A stretch of DNA of 64,000 bases, taken from NCBI GenBank assembly GCA_027886175.1, contig JAJNNQ010000003.1, forward strand, positions 2,688,001 through 2,752,000. The letters run 5' to 3'. The number at the start of each line of letters is the position of its first letter. The stretch's first letter is position 1. A program made the translations under genes and the position numbers. Positions 1-56,208 of this stretch are shown piece by piece. The stretch comes from Phylloscopus collybita (taxonomy: Eukaryota; Chordata; Aves; Passeriformes; Phylloscopidae). The notes under the pieces are model-generated. The model saw nothing but the letters and a program-made list of their open reading frames with translations, searched no databases and was not told where the DNA came from.

Positions 1-2104
1 TATCTATTTAAGATGCAAAGCAAACCATTATGTTTGTTGCATTATCTTCGTCAGACTTTATTGCTCTCGTCGCTGGCGAGAGCTGTAACTCTCGTTCCGC
101 CACGTCTCTGTGAGCAATAATTCCCCACAGGTTTTTTTTTTTCCAGCCATCTACTTCTTTTTTGGAAGTGCTGTGGAAGTCTGATAGCAGCAATACTTGT
201 ACTCACTAAATCATTAATTTGATCTAAAATGTTATGGAAGGAACGGCTTCATTTTTAACTGAGCCGTTGTCTTTTTTTTTTTCCCCCTGCATTCAGCTCT
301 TGTTTAAAAAAGCCTTTCAGGAGGGAAGTGCACATTTCTGAGGAATTCAAGCTGTTTGAACTTTGTTCTGGTTGCTTTCAGATGCATCCAAAGGAAGGAA
401 AGAGGTGATGAGACCTAGAGGTGACACGAAGTTATCCCCAGAATTCCAGCTGGATCTGGAGGCTGAGTTCCTTCCTACCCATATTATGCACGAAAAATGA
501 GTCTGGACCTGACGTGTTCAGCTTCTCAAAGTCAATAATTCTTGCTAAAAGAGCAAAATCTTGAATTTGCAGCGAAGGCAAACAAGTTCCTGCTGAGTGA
601 CAGGCTTTGCCCATCTCCTTTTTGAAAGACAGGATTTTATTCACCTCATTTATTCGAGATCTACGTGAACTTCTGTGGGTGGCGTTTCAAAACAATGTCC
701 TCAAACCTCAAGGTAGCTTTCATTGCTGTTAATTGCCTCCCACAGAACTTCTGAAAGGGGTGAAAGGGTAAAAAAGTGTCTGAAGTATTCAGGGAAATAC
801 AAAGATTTACCAGGTGTGTTTGCAGCTGGAGAGCCCCAACATTCCTCCATCAGTCCTCTGGACTTGCTCTCTGTTGTGATTTTCAGAATTGGGAATCATT
901 TTTTTTTGACTGCCAGCGCAATGTTTTCACCACCTCAGACACTCCATAATTCTTTCTTTTCAGAACAGTTTATCAGAATGATGGAAAACAGTCAAACACT
1001 TCCCATCTCCTGACTCTGCATAGGGGAAAAAAAAAAAACCTATTAATATTTGATGCTAATCTTTCTGCAGGAGACCAAACACAATTCTCTGCAAAGTGGA
1101 ATAAAATACAGCACGGCTGAGCCTGCAGAGGAAATGCCCAGAATTTGTCATTATTTTTAATAATTTGCTAAATTGCCTGATTTAGCAAATAACAAACATC
1201 CAACAAATAATTTAGCAAATAACAAGCATCCAAATAACAAACCTGAATGCTTCATACATTATTTTTTGATGCAAAATATAACCTCTGCTGGCCTTTTCCA
1301 ATAAAATTTCTCATCATTCTCATGGCAAAATCATCCCAACTCCTCAGCCCAGCCTTTGGAAATTCGGAGATAAAAAGAAAGTGTCAGCTTTCCCCTAAAC
1401 AAGGCAGATTTTATTGCCCCTCTAACCCAGCCATGAGGGTAGCATGAAACTCGGCACTAAAATCTCCATCAGTGCATTTTGTTTTCTATTATTGGCCTCG
1501 CTGGTGGTAAGTTCATGGAGGATTGGTTTTTATGTCAGAGAGAAATAAAAATGTGGGGGGGAAAAAAGCCACCCGAGCAGTGTCCTTGCATGTAAAGGTA
1601 GAATTTTAAGAGCTCTCTTGGTACAGATAGACACAGGATTATTGCTAAGTTAAAGGGGAAAAAAAAAAAAAAGCAGCAGAGCATCTAATCTGGATGCTGC
1701 AGGATCTCTGATTATAATAAAAATATCTGGTGAGAGACTGTTAAATCCTAAATGTCTTTTCATCATCTGATTTGTAATCATTTCAGCTGAAATTTCCAGT
1801 GTCAAACCTAAGGCTGGTCCATGATTGCATGGAGAAGGAATTTTAAAAGGGTTAATAAAATGCTCTTTTTTTTTTTTTTTTTTTTTTTAGATCTTTTGCA
1901 CAGGACAAAAGCTATTGGCAGCTCTAATAGCAGGATTTAAATATATAAATCTTTATAAGATCTAGAGAGCCCCGTAGCAAGCATATCAAATAATTAGTCA
2001 TCTCAGATTAGTGAGGAAAAAGAAAATCCCCATTTTTTTGGACTAAGTTTGGTATTTATTACTAAAAACCATTTAGGATTTCTTTAAAACCAGTGAGTCA
2101 GCAG
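1..2104. other. Intergenic, no gene seen
   Basis: AT-rich sequence far downstream of SI, with a poly(T) run (1867-1889) and a two-copy repeat of about 33 bases around TTTAGCAAATAACAA (1181-1245). Open frames are short and lack splice context or recognisable protein. Confidence 0.6.
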
Positions 2105-2346
2105 AGTCACAGGATCATGGAATGGTTTGGGGTGGAAGGAACCTTGGAGCTCCTCTCCTTCCATCCCTGCCATGGGCAGTGAGACTTTACATAGCCCAGG
2201 TTGCCCAGAGCTCCATCCAACTTGCTCTTGAACCCTTTTTCAGCCAAAATATCTGGATTTTTCTCCAAACACAACTCCTGGATGTGATTCACTGTCCTGA
2301 ACCTGCCTCCAACACCTCACCCTCCCAACTTCCCACCTTGAGGTGA
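2105..2346 (-). mobile_element. CR1 LINE 3' fragment
   Basis: GGATCATGGAATGGTTTGGG and GGTGGAAGGAACCTTGGAG are the reverse complement of the CR1 3' end, which marks avian genomes. The element reads toward lower coordinates. Confidence 0.75.
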
Positions 2347-3269
2347 CTCCCCCCGTGGCGGTAACAGCCTCAACCCCGCCAAGCTGCTCCGTAAGAAACC
2401 ACAGAGCCCTGAAAACTCTGAAAATTCCGCCTTTTCAGCCTCCCTGGCTGCTCCTCGTGGGCCTTCAAACACACCTTGGTTGCCTTTGAGGCCTTTGGCA
2501 GGCAGATCCCTTCTGCTCCCCGCCTGGGCTCCAGAGATCAAACCGGAGCCGCTTCCAGCTCCTGACAGGCTCCAGGCACCAGAACTCATCTCTTTTTTGT
2601 GGCTTTGTTTCCCCAAGTTGTCAATTAGCAGGAGGGAAAGTGTCACTCTCGCCAGCAGCTTTAGTTCCGTGCCTGGATTCTTTCGTTTTTTTTTTTTAGG
2701 GGGGGTTTTCGTTGTCTTTTTTTTTTGTTTTATTTTACTTTGGGAGCGTCGTTTGTCAAAAGTGTCGCCGGTGGAAGCTTGCTGGGGGTTTTTATGTCTC
2801 TGGAAATATTCTTAAAGGATGTTCTTTCATTATCTCTGGTGTTCGTTTAGACCAAGCGCTTTTGAAGTGATGTTGTTAGGCTTTGGAAATTTCTGAAGTT
2901 GACAACAATAAAAGAAGGCTGGGAAGTTGAAATCCTTTGGTTTCAACAACAATGTTCTTCCCCCTCCCCTTGTTGTTAAAATCTGTGACTTAGCATTTAA
3001 AAAAGAACTAAAAAAAAAAAAAGAGATGGGAGAAGTTTTCCCAGTTTTTTTCTATTTTTTACATGCTACGAGCAAACTTCTCTCCTTCGTTTGCAGCTCT
3101 TGGTGCTGCTCCCCTGCTCGTGGCCTCAGGGATTGCACTCCCTGCCTCATCCCTCCCATCCTGCTGAGGAGCTGCAGGGCATTTAGGGATGTAGGGTGCC
3201 CTTAGGATTCAGGGATGTAGAGTTTGGGATTTGGGGAGGTTGCACCTGGTCTGTCCCTCCTTATCTCTC

Positions 3270-3745
3270 TTCTCATGCTGGACCATATCCAGGGAAGGGA
3301 ATGGGGTTGGGGAAGGGGCTGGAGAGGCTGAGGGAGCTGGGGAAGGGGCTCAGCCTGGAGAAAAGGAGGCTCAGGGGGGCCCTGGTGGCTCTGCACAGCT
3401 CCCTGCCAGGAGGGGACAGCTGAGAGGGGATTTGGGATCTTATCCCAGGGAACAGGGACAGGAGGAGAGGGAATGGCCTCAGGCTGGGCCAGGGCAGGCT
3501 CAGGGTAGATACTGGGAAAATTCCTTCATGGGAAGGGTTGTAAAGAATTGGGAAGGGCTGCTCAGGGCAGGAATCCCCATCCTGGAATTGTTGAGTCCCC
3601 ACCCCTGGAATTGTTCAGTAAATCTGTGGATGTGGCACTCAAGGATGTGGCTCAGTGGGGACTGTGGTGGTGGTGCTGGGTCATGGTTGGACCTGATGAT
3701 TTTAAAAAGCCTTTTCCAGCACTACCAAGTCTAGAATTCCACGTT
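3270..3745 (+). mobile_element. CR1 LINE 3' fragment
   Basis: Contains the CR1 landmarks GGGCTCAGCCTGGAGAAAAG, ATACTGGGAAAATTCCTTCA and GGTTGGACCTGATGATTTT in sense order. Reading frames here are repeat-derived and broken. Confidence 0.8.
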
Positions 3746-4359
3746 TTCCTGTCCCTGCTCTTCCAGTAGGATGGCAATAGTCCTTTAATTGTCCCTGCAA
3801 GTGAAACCCCTGGGTCACCTCCTGCTCCGGGCTGGCTGGTGCTCCATGGGCCCTGCTGGAATTCAATATTTATAAGGAACCTCTAAAGTAAATAAGAACA
3901 GAAATGTGATCCTGGCAGGAGAGGCACTGAGGGGCTTTTTCTCTCCGTGTCAAACATCTCCTGCTGCTGTTTGCTTGGAAGATTCTGGGGATTTGCTGCA
4001 GCACCATCAGGCTGGCAGTTGCAGCAGATGCTCGGTGCTACCTCCGGTGAGCACCTCAAGATGCTCCCGTACTCATTTTGTAACAAGAACATTTGCAAGG
4101 TGTTCTCACAAACATCTTGTAATCAGTCCACAGGATACTGAAAACAACTGAGAGCTTTCAGGGGTTTTTCATATTAAAAAAAAAAAAAAAAAATAAAATA
4201 AAAAATGTGTTTAAAAATTATGAAACATCACGTTGCAGGGAAATAACCATTTATTTTGTCCTTGTTTTTGAAGGTAATTACCTTCAATATTCAGAATGTA
4301 GTGGTTTTAACTTTGCTACTGCAGGTGTGCTAATTATTTTGTTATTTCATTTAGATTCA

Positions 4360-4615
4360 TTTTATTCTATTCTATTCTATTCTATTCTATTCTATTCTAT
4401 TTTATTCTATTTTATTTTATTTTTGGATGTGGACTTATACGCTACTTATATTTTATTATTTAATTTCATTTCATTTTATTTCATTTCATTTCAATTCAAT
4501 TTATTTTTATTTTATTTTACTTTATTTTACTTTATTTTACTTTATTTTATTTTATTTTATTTTATTTTATTTTATTTTATTTTAATTTTTTTTGGATGTG
4601 GACTTACACGCTGCT
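4360..4615. repeat. (TTCTA)n / (TTTTA)n microsatellite with duplicated flank
   Basis: TTCTA repeats (about 4360-4410) grade into TTTTA repeats. TTTTGGATGTGGACTTA occurs at 4421 and again at 4590, so a block of about 169 bases including the microsatellite has been tandemly duplicated. Confidence 0.85.
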
Positions 4616-4959
4616 TTATTTAAGGGATTTCCATTACTATTTAAAGTTATTTCAAACAAAATCAAGGCAGCAGACTGCTTATATCCACCTCACTCAGGTG
4701 AACGTATGGGAATACAGGGCATGTAGATGAAGCATAAATATAAAGAAAAGAAACATAAATAAAACCAAGTCTGAATAAAAACAACCACTGAATGTGGTGA
4801 CTTTTTGCAGTGTCTCCATAGTATGAAGATTATCTCCTTCAAAGATGCAGGAATTAATATTAAAGTATATTATATTTTATACAATGTGGTTTTGGTTTTT
4901 TTTCATTTGCAAAGAAAAGAAATGAGAGAAAAGAAAGAGGAAAGAAAAATGAAAAGTGG

Positions 4960-5102
4960 CGAGTTTTGTTTTGTTTTTTGGGGTTCTTTGGGTTTTTTTG
5001 TTTTGCTTTTTGGGGGGCAGGTTTTTGGTTTTTGGTGTTTTTTGTTTGTTTGTTTGTGTTTTTGTTTTGTTTTGTTTTGGATTTTTTTTTGGTTTTTTGT
5101 CA
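4960..5102. repeat. G/T-only low-complexity tract
   Basis: Nearly pure GTTTT and TTTGG-type sequence on the plus strand for about 140 bases. The reading frames through it (poly Phe/Gly or Lys/Gln) are artefacts of composition. Confidence 0.8.
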
Positions 5103-7933
5103 AGTCTCCAAATATTTTCCTTGGACATAATCAGTTCTGCAGGATATGGAAATTTATGTCTGCACATGTAAATATTTATCATAACAAACACATCCTCTAT
5201 AGGTTGATGCTATGGATGGGTGTGAAAGCCACATTTCCAGCAGCTGAAAATATTTCCTCTCTCAGGTGCTCTTTCTACACCAGACCAACAAAAACAAAAG
5301 TTCTGATTCATTCCCCAGTATGGAAATATATAACCTGAAATTGGACGTTTTCACTGTGTTGTCCTTACTTTAAAAGCTTCTTTTAGTTTTTCTCCCCCTT
5401 TATTTAAGGAAAAAAAAATTCCTTTTTACCCACAGATGCATTTGTATTCTCCTAAATCTGCTTTTTAGCGTGGTGGGAAGTGAATTCCCTGTCTGACACC
5501 TAGAAGCAATAAATACAGAAATCTCACAGGAGTTACCTCACGGGATGTGGAGAATTCCAGCTTTTGTAATTCCCTTGCAAGGAAATACTGAATAGAAAGG
5601 AAAATCTGAATCACCTCTGCAGAGCTCTAATGGAGGGCTCAAGGAGAAGTCCATTAAAATGCATTATGAGAGGCAGAAAGCCTGACCCCAAATCATTCTC
5701 GTTAGATATTAATGAGTGGTTCTATTTTCTAGGTGCTGAGTATTTAAATCTTGGAGTATCTGAAGTTGGAAGGGGCTGAGAAAGGCTCTGGTGCATGGGA
5801 AGCATAAAAAAGGATGAAGGAATAGCCAAAATTTCAGTTTGTGGAAAGTCAGCACAAGAAGGGATGTCCAGGAATGGGAATGTTGGGCTGAACGAAGGTT
5901 TGGGGGTACAGAGGAGAAAAAGCAGACTCTGAGAAATAGGATAATCTCTGGCTGGAAAAGAAATGGAAATTCTCTTCTGGGGGGGTTTATCTGTGCAGTT
6001 CCACAGATTCTCAGTGCTGACCTGCCTGGCATAAATTCTGGGAAAAGCCAGCTCCAAGGAATGCTGAGGAAATGCAGAGGTGCTGCCGCTGCTCAGTGTA
6101 AGGATTTGCTTTTTGCTGGTCTTACTAAAACCAGTTTTATTTCTCTGTGTCCTCAGATAAGAAAATTAACTTTCCATCTGGGATATGACAGTGAAAGGAG
6201 TGGGGTGGGATGTGAGATGAAAGGATATTTCCAAAGAAAAAGGGGAAAAAAAAGAAAAAAACCCCACCTTTGGATGTGCCCCAAGCCTGCAAGTGGCACA
6301 GGATTTATAAATCACTCACATTTGGGTAGCTTGAAATGATTTTGGGACAAGGGGATTGATGAGAATTTGTTTATCTGTGCACTCTGAGTGCAGAATTCAC
6401 TTCTCTCTTTGGAATTCGTTTAGAAACAAATACCAATAAGGAAGATTTTTTTTACCTGCATCACTCTGAAGCAACAAATCACTTAATGCAAGCACTTGAA
6501 ACGAGGTAATTACATAATTTAGAACATTCTGAGTCTTACCAAAAAAAAAAAAAAAAGAAAAGGAAAATTCAGACCATGACAGGATTTCAAACGTTATTTT
6601 TTAAATTTATGCTGTTGTGAGTTTTTCTTAAATTTTTATTGTTTGTGCAACTACACATTCCCCCAGTGCTGAATTTGATTTCAAACTGTACAAACATTTT
6701 CATTATTGTATTCCAGATCTCTGTGGTGCTTACATGAAAAAAAACAAAGGAACAAAGTGAAGCCATCCCTGTGAAGAAAAAAAAAAAAAAGTTATTTCAG
6801 CAAAGAGAGAATTTTATTTTGATTTCTGAGGTTATGCAAGAGCTCCAGGAGAAGTGGGACAAGGATAACAAGAAGGGGATCGATATCCAGAGTTCAAAGG
6901 TAGGCAGCTGATCAAAGGTTAAATACAAGAAAAGAAATTATTCCATTCAAGTTAAATATAGGACGTCGTAACCCAAATAGGTGCTTGGCTTCAATTAAAA
7001 CCCTTGGAAAAAGCTTTTGTGCTGAGGGGAAGTTCTCAAAGTCAGACAAACTTTGTTTTTTTTTTATTGCTTGGAAAGATCTGTGGGCAGGGATTAGGCT
7101 CTCCAAAGAATGGGATATCTCCCTTTTCACTCCAAAATGTTTCTGGCTATAAAGGGCAGAGGGCAGAACCAGGCATGGAAATCCTCCCTGTTCTGAGGCA
7201 GAGATGGAATAGCAGAGCCTGCAAAAGCATTTTCTCCGGCCTGGTCCCAGCTCAGAGCATTGAAAAGAGCCAAAGGTGACAGGAAAATGGGAAAGGGAGA
7301 GCTGAGGGGCACAGGAGTGCAGTGGGAGAGGGGTTTCAGGAAAGAGTGGGAATTCTGGGGAGGAAGCAGGAGCTGCCTGGATGGAAAACAACAAAATGCT
7401 CTTCCCAGCATCCCTGCACTGGAACATGGGTGGGAATATTCAACAGCACAGAGTAAATGGAGAGGTTGTACATGCAGAGCAGGAAATTGTGCTTTCTTTC
7501 ATTATTGAACAGGAGAGAAACGTGGATCAAAACAAGAGAGGAGAGGAGATTTTGTGGCTGTTGTCTTCAGGGGATGTCCAGAGTTGTGCTGTTCTGAGGA
7601 GAAAAATTGTCACTACAGGGATCAGTTGTTAAATATTTGTCTGACAGTGTAACCACTGATAAAGACCACTTTTGATTTCTCATTAATCTGCTAAAAATAA
7701 TACCCAATAGAATCAAATCCATTAGTGAAAGCAATAACAAGAAGTTAGACTTGAAGCAGAGCCCAACCCCTTGCAGGTTTCCCTTTGCTGACTTCATTCA
7801 AACACATCCCAGTTTGTTACTCTCCAGTACAAGTTCAGGAGAAAACAGCACAAACCTGCTGAGTTCTGTCATTTTGAGGCAGCAGCTCTTTTGGATTCCA
7901 CCCAAATCCTCAGTCCTGGATGGCTGGAACCCT
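5103..7933. other. Intergenic, no gene seen
   Basis: Unique-looking AT-rich sequence with several A runs (6541-6556, 6777-6790). The longest open frame (6912-7427 minus) shows no known domain, biased composition or conserved splice sites, so I do not call it. Confidence 0.55.
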
Positions 7934-8484
7934 GGGCACTGAGGATTCCAGGCTTTCTGTGCTGCCAGGCACTGACCCCCAAGCAAACCCTGCATTCCAC
8001 CTGAGGCCTTGGAAAAGGCTCCCAAAATTGAGTGACAGCACTGGGATTGTGGGTGTGGGGTTTGAATGGAAGTGTGTGACAGCACAGGGTGCAAAACTGT
8101 GATTTTAAGGTTTTAGAATATAGTAATGTATATAGAGCAATGTGGAGGATTTAGGGCAGAGGCTGAGTCCTTCTTTTTCACCTTCTTCTCCATGGTCTGG
8201 GTGGTGTTTTGTAATTGGGTAGAAAAGTGCACATTGCGGGCCAGGGGTGGTTGGTTATTGGGTTAAAAGTGAAAATAATTCAGGTGTCATTTCTTAATTG
8301 GACAGTTTATCCTTAAAAGGCCTTGTAGAGAGAGAGAGAGGGGCCATTTTTAGTTTGTTGGGTAGAAGAGCTGTAGAACTCACAGCTTTGTGAAAAACTG
8401 TAACATAGATAAGAATTCATAAACATCTGAGTCCAAACAAGAAATATGAGTCTGGCACATTTAATCCCAGCTCTGACAAAAAGG
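7934..8484 (+). mobile_element. LTR-like element, relative of the intron 4 copy
   Basis: Shares nearly its whole length with 49329-49876, including GGCACTGAGGATT at the start, TTAGAATATAGTAATGTATA in the middle and TAAACATCTGAGTCCAAAC near the end. The poly(A) hexamer has decayed to CATAAA. A purine run (AGAGAGAGAGAG) sits at about 8329-8341. Confidence 0.7.
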
Positions 8485-8550
8485 AAAAAAAAAAAAAAAA
8501 GATAAAACGTGACACTTTTAGACTTTTATCCAATTATCAAAATCAAGATC

Positions 8551-8668
8551 CCAAGGCCAGGTTGGACAGGGCTTGGAGCACCCTGGGAGAGTGGAAATGA
8601 AACAGAATGAGCTCCAAATTCCCTCCCAAACCAAAGCATTCCATGACTGTATGAAAACCAGCTATGAG
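8551..8668 (+). mobile_element. CR1 LINE short 3' fragment
   Basis: CCAAGGCCAGGTTGGACAGG and CTCCCAAACCAAAGCATTCC are the last part of a CR1 3' end. It begins just after the LTR-like repeat at 7934-8484. Confidence 0.7.
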
Positions 8669-11600
8669 GATATTGTTATCTGTGGATAGATATCCCAGGG
8701 CATTGAGAGCTGCTACATCAACTCCTGGGCACACCTGATTTAATTCCATCTCCTGTGGTTGTGTCCTGATGAGGTGCTTTGGAGTTTTGAATGTTTTCTC
8801 TTGAACACAGAAGATTCTTCTAGGTTTTGCTATGCTGGCAAGGAAAACCATGGATCTGCAGGGCTCCTCTTGATCAGATTCTTTGCTCTCCTCCAACCCT
8901 GTGGAATTTTCAAGACTCAGTTAATGGCAAATAATGTTTTTAGCAGATACATTTTGGACATTCTGCTTAAATGTCGTTTTTATTTGCCTTTCCTGCGCTG
9001 GGTACTCGATGCAAATTTTATCCATTTTTAAAAAGAGCTGGAATATTTCGGTATCAGCTGCTTTCTGGCCTGACCCTGGGTGTGGGGTTTGTGTTGAGGG
9101 GAGGAAATGGGGCTCTCCATCCACCTGAAAGGTCTCCTGAGATTATTAAAAGAGACCCACTGGTCAGGGAGCATTTCTGAATCTCCTATTCCATGATTAT
9201 TATAATGTGCATAAATGCCTCATGTGCATTAAACATTCAACTGAAACGACTCTGAATGTGAGAGCAACCATATAATAAAAGAAAAAAAAAAACAAACACC
9301 CTTATTTTACGTAATAGAATTTAAAATATTAATAATGCAAGTAATATGCATAGTGTATGTTTTAAGTGTGCACACCTAGCCATGCAGTTATGAATTATAT
9401 ATGTAAATATAGCACCCACCAAATGTGTATTTAAACACTTCAGCTTTCCACTTGGGCTAATTTGAAGTGCATTGCATTGGCTTAACTTTTCAAGTTTTAC
9501 TTCCAAATAATCATAATTCAAAAATTCACCTTGCAATCTATTTGTAATAATAATTGAAAACACCGCCAAGCTTGACTGAATCCTTGGGATCACGGGAGAT
9601 TGGCATTTCCAGGAAATGTAAAGAGAAACTTCCAACTCTGCATCATTTATCAGAGATTTCCTGGTTTAGCTGAAAAGAAAAAAAAAAAACCAACAAAAAA
9701 ACCCCACAGAAGTTCCTCAGCTGAGAAGACAAAAATCACAAAAGTGATTTTTTTTCTGGGAAGGGAAAAAGGGGAGGGGAAAGGGGAAAGGGGAGGGAAG
9801 GGAAGGAAAGAGGAAAGGAAAGGAAAGGAAAGGAAAGGAAAGGAAAGGAAAGGAAAGGAAAGGGGAAAGGAAAGATCCCCAAAGGTCCCAAACCCTCTCT
9901 TTTCCCCAGCCCACCACGCTCCAGCTGTGCTGCCAGATGTTGCCATCCAGCTGTTCCTTCCAGCTCCAAGGAAAAATCCAATTATCTGTGCCTGTGTGGC
10001 AGCTTCATTAGAACAAGCACAGCCAAGTGTGACACGGTTTTCTCTTTTCCATGAGTGGAATTGTAATTCCAGGCCTCTCCATGTCCCTTTAATGCAGCAA
10101 TATCTGCTCCTCTTCCACCCTGTCCAGCCACTCCCAAAACTTGGATCCAGGAGGAGCCTTTTCAGGGCAGGGAGCCTTTGGGAACCCTTTGGGATGACAC
10201 TGATGGAATGGGAGCTGATTTTCCATCATTTCTTCCCCACAGCAATTAGTTGGTGGTGGTGTCCCTCTAAGCTGCTGTCAAACCACGAGAGTTCCAGCAA
10301 AATTCCAAAAGTTCCAAAATACTAAGCTCAGCAAAAAGGATTTGGATTGCAGAACTTCATGGCTCTCAGGGAAGACTTTTTGCCTTCAGTGAGGACTTTC
10401 TGGTGGGATGTACAGCAGGATTGTGTCAAACCTCTGGGTGTTGTTATTTTACAAGTGCTGGAAAGTCAGATTGTGAGGAGAGTGAGAGTTAAAAAATCCC
10501 ATCCCAGCAGAAGCAGGATGTTTAATTCTGTTGGAAACTGCTCAGGATGATGGATTTTCATGGGATTTCCTGCAGTGGGACACGTTGGGGCTGGATCCAG
10601 GGTGTCTGAGGGAATGTGGGATGGGACAGACTCCAAGGGAGCAACCCCAGGGGTGGACAAGTGAGTTTGAAGCTGGGATTTGTCAGCCTGGGTGAGTTCC
10701 TCAGGAATTCACCTTCCCCTGGGGCTGAAACACAGGATTCAGTCCATGTGCTGGGACTGTCAACACTGAAAGACAGGAATGAGGTTCCCTAAATAAAAAA
10801 GGAAAAATCATTTCTTTGGAAGGGTCTCAAAGCTGAAAAAAGGCCAATAACAAGGTGCCCTCTTGCCCTGTTCTTCTCTGTTTTTCTAAAGTTTTTCTAA
10901 AGTTAATTTCTGCCTTCAGTATTTGCATTTTTGCAATGGAGTTTCTCACGCACTTTTCATGTAAATAATGATTGTTTTGCATTCCTTTCTGGAGGAGGAG
11001 AGAATTGATGGACTGTTGGGTTGACCAGTGTGGTTGGAGAGGACAATTTTCTTCCTCCAATCCATGGTCACTTCTGGAATTCTGTAAGTGTCAAGGTCTG
11101 TAATTAAACTGCCCCTTTTTTGCCTTGGACATCTCAGCGTGTGAGTGTCATTCTTTTTGTGTTATATTGCGAAAGTTCCACAAATGAAAAAGGAAAAAAA
11201 TGGTTTTTTGGAAGCTTTTGTCTATCCCTAATTTTTCTCATGTCAGATGAGGGTGCAGAATGGTGGGAGAAAGTGAGAGGGGTGTGGGTTGGAGGTTCTG
11301 CACACCCCCTCACCTTTCTGTGCAGCAGAGGGACACAGCTTCAGCAGCTGGGCATTGCCAGCTCTGGAGAGACAGGGAAGTTTTATTTGTCGAAATACAA
11401 AGTATAGAATTACTCCTAAATGATCCTTTTCTTTGCCAACTTCATTCTCATTTCACAGCGGAATTCCAATAAATTCATCATTACCTTCACCCACCTATGA
11501 GATGTTGGCTATTGAGCTTTGTACCCCAAGATTTCAAAGCAAAGAACAATCCTTTAAATGAATGTAAAGCACAGTCACTGCAGGTGGCCACTACCTCCTG

Positions 11601-11799
11601 CAGCAGTTTATATGTAAAAAACCCATATTTACATATTGTAAATATTCTTTACAATATGTACATTGTTTTCCCAGTCTCTTTAATTCACATGCTGCACTCT
11701 TGGGATAAAAAGAGGCTTTCACATGAATTGTTATTATTATGGTAAAGACACAACAACAACATTTCCTTCAGTGAAATAAACAGAGACCAACATTCATTC
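8669..11799. other. Intergenic between the CR1 fragment and the SI 3' end
   Basis: Besides the (GGAAA)n tract nothing is recognised. The open frame at 9600-10325 runs through the purine tract (Lys/Gly/Arg repeats) and is an artefact. Confidence 0.55.
9763..9876. repeat. (GGAAA)n purine tract
   Basis: An uninterrupted purine strand of over 100 bases, with about ten clean GGAAA units at 9806-9860 flanked by degenerate GGGAAA units. Perfect mirror-repeat character suits intramolecular triplex formation. Confidence 0.85.
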
Positions 11800-11819
11800 A
11801 TTAATCTTAAAATTTCAGG

Positions 11820-11825
11820 TTTATT
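11820..11825 (-). promoter_or_regulatory. SI: SI polyadenylation signal AATAAA
   Basis: TTTATT on the plus strand reads AATAAA on the SI strand. It is the first such hexamer after the stop codon. A GU-rich stretch (TGTTGGTCTCTGTTT) follows at about 11775-11795, as expected for a cleavage site near 11800. Confidence 0.65.
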
Positions 11826-11868
11826 TTTACAACTTCAGGTTAAAACAAATTTGGCTGAAGTCATACAA

Positions 11869-11893
11869 CCCCCACCCCCCCCCACCCCCCCCC
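11869..11893 (-). repeat. G-run tract in the SI 3' UTR
   Basis: On the SI strand: nine G, T, nine G, T, five G. It begins 44 bases above the poly(A) signal. Three long G runs can supply a G-quadruplex. Confidence 0.85.
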
Positions 11894-12426
11894 AACTTCA
11901 AATTATTTTTTTCAAGTATCTGAATATTTTATAGACCAACAGCTTGAAACATTACTTCATGCTAAATCAGTCACCTGAAAACATTTGCTTCTACTTTATC
12001 TGGCCTTAAATTCTTCCTAATCATCACTTGCATGGGTGCAATTAAAATTAGGATGGAAGTTAAATACAGGCAAAATTACAGCTTCAAATCCACTTCAACT
12101 GCATCTTTTTTTTTTTTTTTTTTACAAAAGGTATCAGATATGAAGCCAGACAGGGATTTTACTCTGAAAAAAACCAGAGTATTTTCCCCTTCAGTTTACT
12201 CTTTGAAAGATGAACTCACCCTAAAGTGCCACAGCTGGCACGTGACTGCTTTGTACACAAAATACTGGCTGTGAACCGACTCTACCCGTGTGCTGGTAAG
12301 GCAAAAAAAAAAAAAAAGAAAAAAGAAAAAAAGCATTCCAAGATGACAGAAAGGCACTTTGACAATTGAAAAATGGTTTCAAAAGTAGGAGAAAATGCAG
12401 TGGTGTGGCCGATGTTGTTTCCCCTT

Positions 12427-56208
<43,782 letters not shown>

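Larger units (their letters stand above)
11800..12426 (-). other. SI: SI 3' untranslated region
   Basis: Runs from the TGA to about 20 bases past the first AATAAA on the minus strand. In the transcript it has an A-rich run (12307-12335 is A-rich on the plus strand, so U-rich in RNA), an 18-nt poly(A) (12106-12123) and a G9/G9/G5 tract (11869-11893). The length of about 0.6 kb is inferred from the poly(A) signal. Confidence 0.65.

Noticed and set aside
2317..2646. GC-rich open frames near 2.3-2.8 kb as a gene
   Set aside because: No conserved protein motif; partly overlaps a CR1 fragment. The local GC rise alone explains the open frames.
4207..5338. Phe/Ile/Leu-rich open frames
   Set aside because: Translations of TTTTA, TTCTA and G/T low-complexity sequence.
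6912..7427. 171-residue minus-strand open frame
   Set aside because: No recognisable family, no start context, no splice partner; it ends in repeat-like sequence. Chance frames of this size occur in 64 kb.
7934..8484. Possible intact endogenous retrovirus between the two related LTR-like copies
   Set aside because: The copies are 41 kb apart with the whole 3' part of SI between them, and no gag, pol or env frames exist. They are separate insertions.
9600..10325. Open frame of 241 residues
   Set aside because: The middle is Lys/Gly/Glu-rich translation of the GGAAA tract. No domain, splice signal or conserved motif.
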